Below, piece by piece: positions 62,201-64,000 of a stretch of DNA of 64,000 nucleotides; position 1 is the first letter of the stretch, and every line of letters starts with the position of its first letter. The stretch spans positions 62,001-126,000 of the forward strand of contig PHBO01000002.1 of the NCBI GenBank assembly GCA_002840645.1, written 5' to 3'. This DNA comes from Candidatus Cloacimonetes bacterium HGW-Cloacimonetes-3. GTDB taxonomy: Bacteria; Cloacimonadota; Cloacimonadia; Cloacimonadales; Cloacimonadaceae. The notes beneath the pieces were generated by a model. The model had not been told where the DNA came from and did not search any database. It saw only the letters and a program-made list of their open reading frames with translations. The translations under genes and the position numbers were made by a program.

Positions 62201-64000
62201 TTCGCAGCAAATACCATTCACCATCAGAGTTCACCGGCCGGTGGAACAGCTTGAAGCATTGCTCTTCTGGCGTGACCGGTTCATCAAAGTTATCATTTAC
62301 AGTAAAAATCATATTACCGGTGAACCCGCTATCACCATCACGTTGTAAAACCCAATACTTTGTTCCAAGCACCTCACCTGAAAAGGCTGTAACCTCAGGG
62401 TATTGGTTTGGAGGGAAATCCAGCATCGAGACAGTAACATGCGCAGCAGATTGCTGTGTGTAATCAAGCTGAAGGTTGCAATTACCAAAGCTCACGATGC
62501 CATCCTGTTCGACTGTGGAATATACAAAACCCGATGAGAAGGGAATTGTAGAGGCAAGCCAGTCATCATCTGTCATATTTACCAAGCTTGCCGTATGACG
62601 TCCGGTAAGATCACGAACTGTAGAACCAGCTCCCTCATTGAACTGCCAGCGTGCCTCGAGATCTTCCAGGTACACCCTATAACTCCGATGCACGATCTCG
62701 CGTATCTCAGTCTCATTCAGAGCTCTACCCCAGAACTGCAGCTCATCGATTTCACCTTGATAGAGTTGAACGCCATTTGTTCCAGAAGCAACTCTTATTG
62801 GATCACTGTTGGTAACAACGTTATAGTCATTCTCAGTAGTGAGTGCGACTTCAACGCCGTTAACATATAGCTTTGTTTCACCAGCGGAACTTCCTGAGCG
62901 TGAACAGGCAACATGGTTCCATTCTCCAGGCTGAATCACATTGTCTTCGGACACCGCGACCCAAGTATTTTTACCCGCAACTGCGACCTTGTTCACACCT
63001 CCGTTCCCATATCCAACTTCGAGTTGGATGCCTCCGGGTTGATTGGTGGTACGGGTAGAAAAAACGCCCTGCCTGTTGCTTAAGTTATCCGGACGGATCC
63101 AGGCCGCAATGGTGAATTCATTGTCTATTATCAAGGAGGGCGAATCGATTTCGAGCATATCGTCCACACCGTCAAACTCCAGAGCATATCCCGGCACTTG
63201 GTCGAATTCACAGATCAGATTGTTGCCGGGGGGGTTGTAAAAGTTATCGGGCGTTTCAACCTGATTATTTATATTATCACATATAGTAACGGTGAAGAAC
63301 CCGGCATCAATAACGTTTCCAGGGGGCGCGTCGCTGGACACGTCTGCGCTAAGCCAGAAGTGATTAACACCCGGCTCCAGATATATAGAACCGTAAGCAA
63401 TGAAATCCATATTTTCAGGCGTCGTGAAGTCTTGCCCAAACTGGATATCTGTTGAAAACTCGTCAGAAAGACCAGTATACCACATTCTATAGCAATCGAC
63501 ATCCTCGCCGATATAGTTATATACTGATGCCCAGATCTCTCGAACTGAGATCACTGGAATGCTGTTGACGGTTGTGATATCAAGCCGTATGATAGGCTGG
63601 TTTGTATTACCTGGAAGGACGGGTGAATTCACAAGTGCTGTCTCAATGGATAACAGTTCCATTTCCTGGGCATCTATATGAAAGCTTTGTGTTTCGCCAA
63701 AGCTTGTGCCATACTGATCTATGGCATATGAGCGCACATAGTAGCTTTCATAGGTTGTAAATCCAGATACGTCCAGTTCGAAATGCCCTGATCCCGCACC
63801 AATAACGACAAGGTTATCGTCCATTCCGGGATCAGGCGAAGTGCTCCAGCATACCCCCACTTCGCTGAAGGTAAGGGCATCATTATCAACTACATCCACC
63901 TGAAACGTCACAGTGCCTTCCAGCGCAGTATTCAAGACTTCCCCCGTTGACACTTCTGGAGTTACTTCCCAGCGTTGCACAGGTCCGTAAGTTCCTGTTA
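59286..64000 (-). CDS. Large LamG-repeat secreted protein (5' end beyond window; frameshift near 3' end)
   Basis: At least 1571 residues; the frame is open to base 64000, so the N-terminus is off-window. In order: an Ig/FN3-type domain of the GVCWSTSPDPG ... YYVRSYAIDQYGTSFGE type; a first LamG/concanavalin-like domain (from ~63180, ALEFDGVDDMLEID); a ~190-residue unnamed module; a Big_5/SbsA-like Ig domain (~62100); a second LamG (~61770) plus module; a third LamG (~60670) plus module; and a final FN3 domain (~59620). The FN3 runs out of frame near 59451-59453, where one extra base sits in a GGG run on the coding strand. Dropping one restores FGKTTHICAPETVRFTIVTD and a stop at 59345. The last ~52 residues as read are therefore probably nonsense. 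No sorting domain is visible. Confidence 0.82.
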   Translation of the reverse strand, partial: TGTYGPVQRWEVTPEVSTGEVLNTALEGTVTFQVDVVDNDALTFSEVGVCWSTSPDPGMDDNLVVIGAGSGHFELDVSGFTTYESYYVRSYAIDQYGTSFGETQSFHIDAQEMELLSIETALVNSPVLPGNTNQPIIRLDITTVNSIPVISVREIWASVYNYIGEDVDCYRMWYTGLSDEFSTDIQFGQDFTTPENMDFIAYGSIYLEPGVNHFWLSADVSSDAPPGNVIDAGFFTVTICDNINNQVETPDNFYNPPGNNLICEFDQVPGYALEFDGVDDMLEIDSPSLIIDNEFTIAAWIRPDNLSNRQGVFSTRTTNQPGGIQLEVGYGNGGVNKVAVAGKNTWVAVSEDNVIQPGEWNHVACSRSGSSAGETKLYVNGVEVALTTENDYNVVTNSDPIRVASGTNGVQLYQGEIDELQFWGRALNETEIREIVHRSYRVYLEDLEARWQFNEGAGSTVRDLTGRHTASLVNMTDDDWLASTIPFSSGFVYSTVEQDGIVSFGNCNLQLDYTQQSAAHVTVSMLDFPPNQYPEVTAFSGEVLGTKYWVLQRDGDSGFTGNMIFTVNDNFDEPVTPEEQCFKLFHRPVNSDGEWYLLRTATWANSGDNTICFASISQTGQFLVAYAPLPEPVALQPVRSDSNAMLGGMFRFEFPSQMHAGTGNFEVYNTQTELLHASVPAGTAVFSGSIVELDTYVPFLPNTSYRVEAGADVLYDALDGPWTGTLDQDWSFETGSISTLAGSCLAFDGVDDHVDLGHFPNLDITEGITIECWIKPDVHEDWASIILSPAGFEGKYALSLGDSEGSIGACYSVDGGVNINRKSMYPAIQMNEWTHVAFTANASGQAKIFINGIAAMCATQASFDFTGDDLWIGAKQDGSGHFQGTIDELRIWDHPRTQQQIAENMCIPIDTQIQGLKCYLQMNEGNGIITRDIACGNDGALSGTSRSGWQASTVPYGTGQYEPAVINSVGQYTFTQTDLDLSVISFSPVEEDTLFVYCNLLQTQPNILPQSVDSVFDNQYWVIQNSSGVQFETEATFYIAEDVSAYDEANPATLALYRRGLGSESDWVFLSRAISASSSGNSVTFTGLTDMSQFIIARNTNFPSPEGVPGYCLSFDGVNEYLTLDTEQAYDFNDQFTVECWFKPTSDESFYISSLISKDWEIVLSQDPGILYFTFMADFCDYVIYQTFEDIWTNHWNHLAVSYTYSQSTYTGTVALYLNGELVASGEGWDTVPNSQVPVRIGTGGSLNENCFDGSIDQVRFWSVCRTQQEIREHMYNPVLGIEPGLIGVFQFNEASGLSVTDIINGLQGTMTNMDNGNWMTSTIPFGSGTSFSGIESQAITDFHETDISMEFIQNHGAEITATKIDIASNLQPVEPDQVLTPPYWVINRFGSGEFGANITFTLSDLNEADSNNPERISLFTRASNSDDIWVNLTCASAVDTGSMTATFDSIGVVGQFIIARWYLSIDPPQNLMINVIGANVEISWDETPTANSYRVFAGDSINGTFVDVTDSGTFGQDNAYLCSRDGTLHHSNRHTKSSDSIQRSRTTWSMSISEDTMFFYVTSSTVPED

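Overview
The window reads as a chromosomal segment of a Gram-negative anaerobe of the Fibrobacteres-Chlorobi-Bacteroidetes (FCB) superphylum. My best guess is Cloacimonadota (Cloacimonas-like). This is inference from gene content: a Bacteroidetes-type serine palmitoyltransferase, PorV-like and PorE-like proteins with a Por-type C-terminal sorting domain, an aldehyde:ferredoxin oxidoreductase, FecR/CHASE2-cyclase genes, and many secreted beta-propeller, LamG and chitobiase-C-terminal-type repeat proteins. No 16S gene is present to confirm it.

Layout. 1-503: 3' end of uvrB. 808-7156 (minus): a compact cluster in transcription order small membrane protein, surE, pcm, cNMP-binding protein, AI-2E-family permease, serine palmitoyltransferase, PEPCK-like kinase. 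7395-11122: tungsten-type aldehyde oxidoreductase (minus), then small lipoprotein, EamA transporter, secG and tRNA-Leu with its terminator (plus). 11233-17598 (plus): heterodimeric ABC exporter pair, kbl, rsmI, HAD phosphatase. 17852-24966 (minus): ddl, a secreted protein, a FecR protein, an outer-membrane barrel and a CHASE2 adenylate cyclase. 25036-28480: FemAB/GNAT-like protein and response regulator (minus), cold-shock protein and YgiQ radical SAM protein (plus).

29108-45025 (plus) is the most striking part. A 4329-residue secreted protein carries about 43 chitobiase-C-terminal-type (CHB_HEX_C_1) repeats and a Por-type sorting domain. It is followed at once by a PorV-like barrel and a TPR + PD40 propeller + carboxypeptidase-regulatory-like + OmpA protein with the architecture of PorE. 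This looks like a substrate encoded with its own type IX-like secretion and anchoring parts. 45441-50591 (plus): gyrB, gyrA and a lipoprotein. 50772-58841 (minus): an eight-gene envelope cluster (divergent polyprenyl synthase, CpsB/CapC-type phosphatase, NAD-epimerase, methyltransferase, flippase-like membrane protein, MoxR ATPase, two beta-propeller proteins). 59286-64000 (minus): the 3' part of a large LamG protein with an apparent frameshift near its end.

Two families of intergenic palindromic elements stand out: three copies around 17.7, 28.7 and 59.1 kb with compensatory base changes, and two copies around 45.1 and 50.7 kb in opposite orientations. There is no CRISPR array, no recognisable insertion sequence or phage, and no rRNA.
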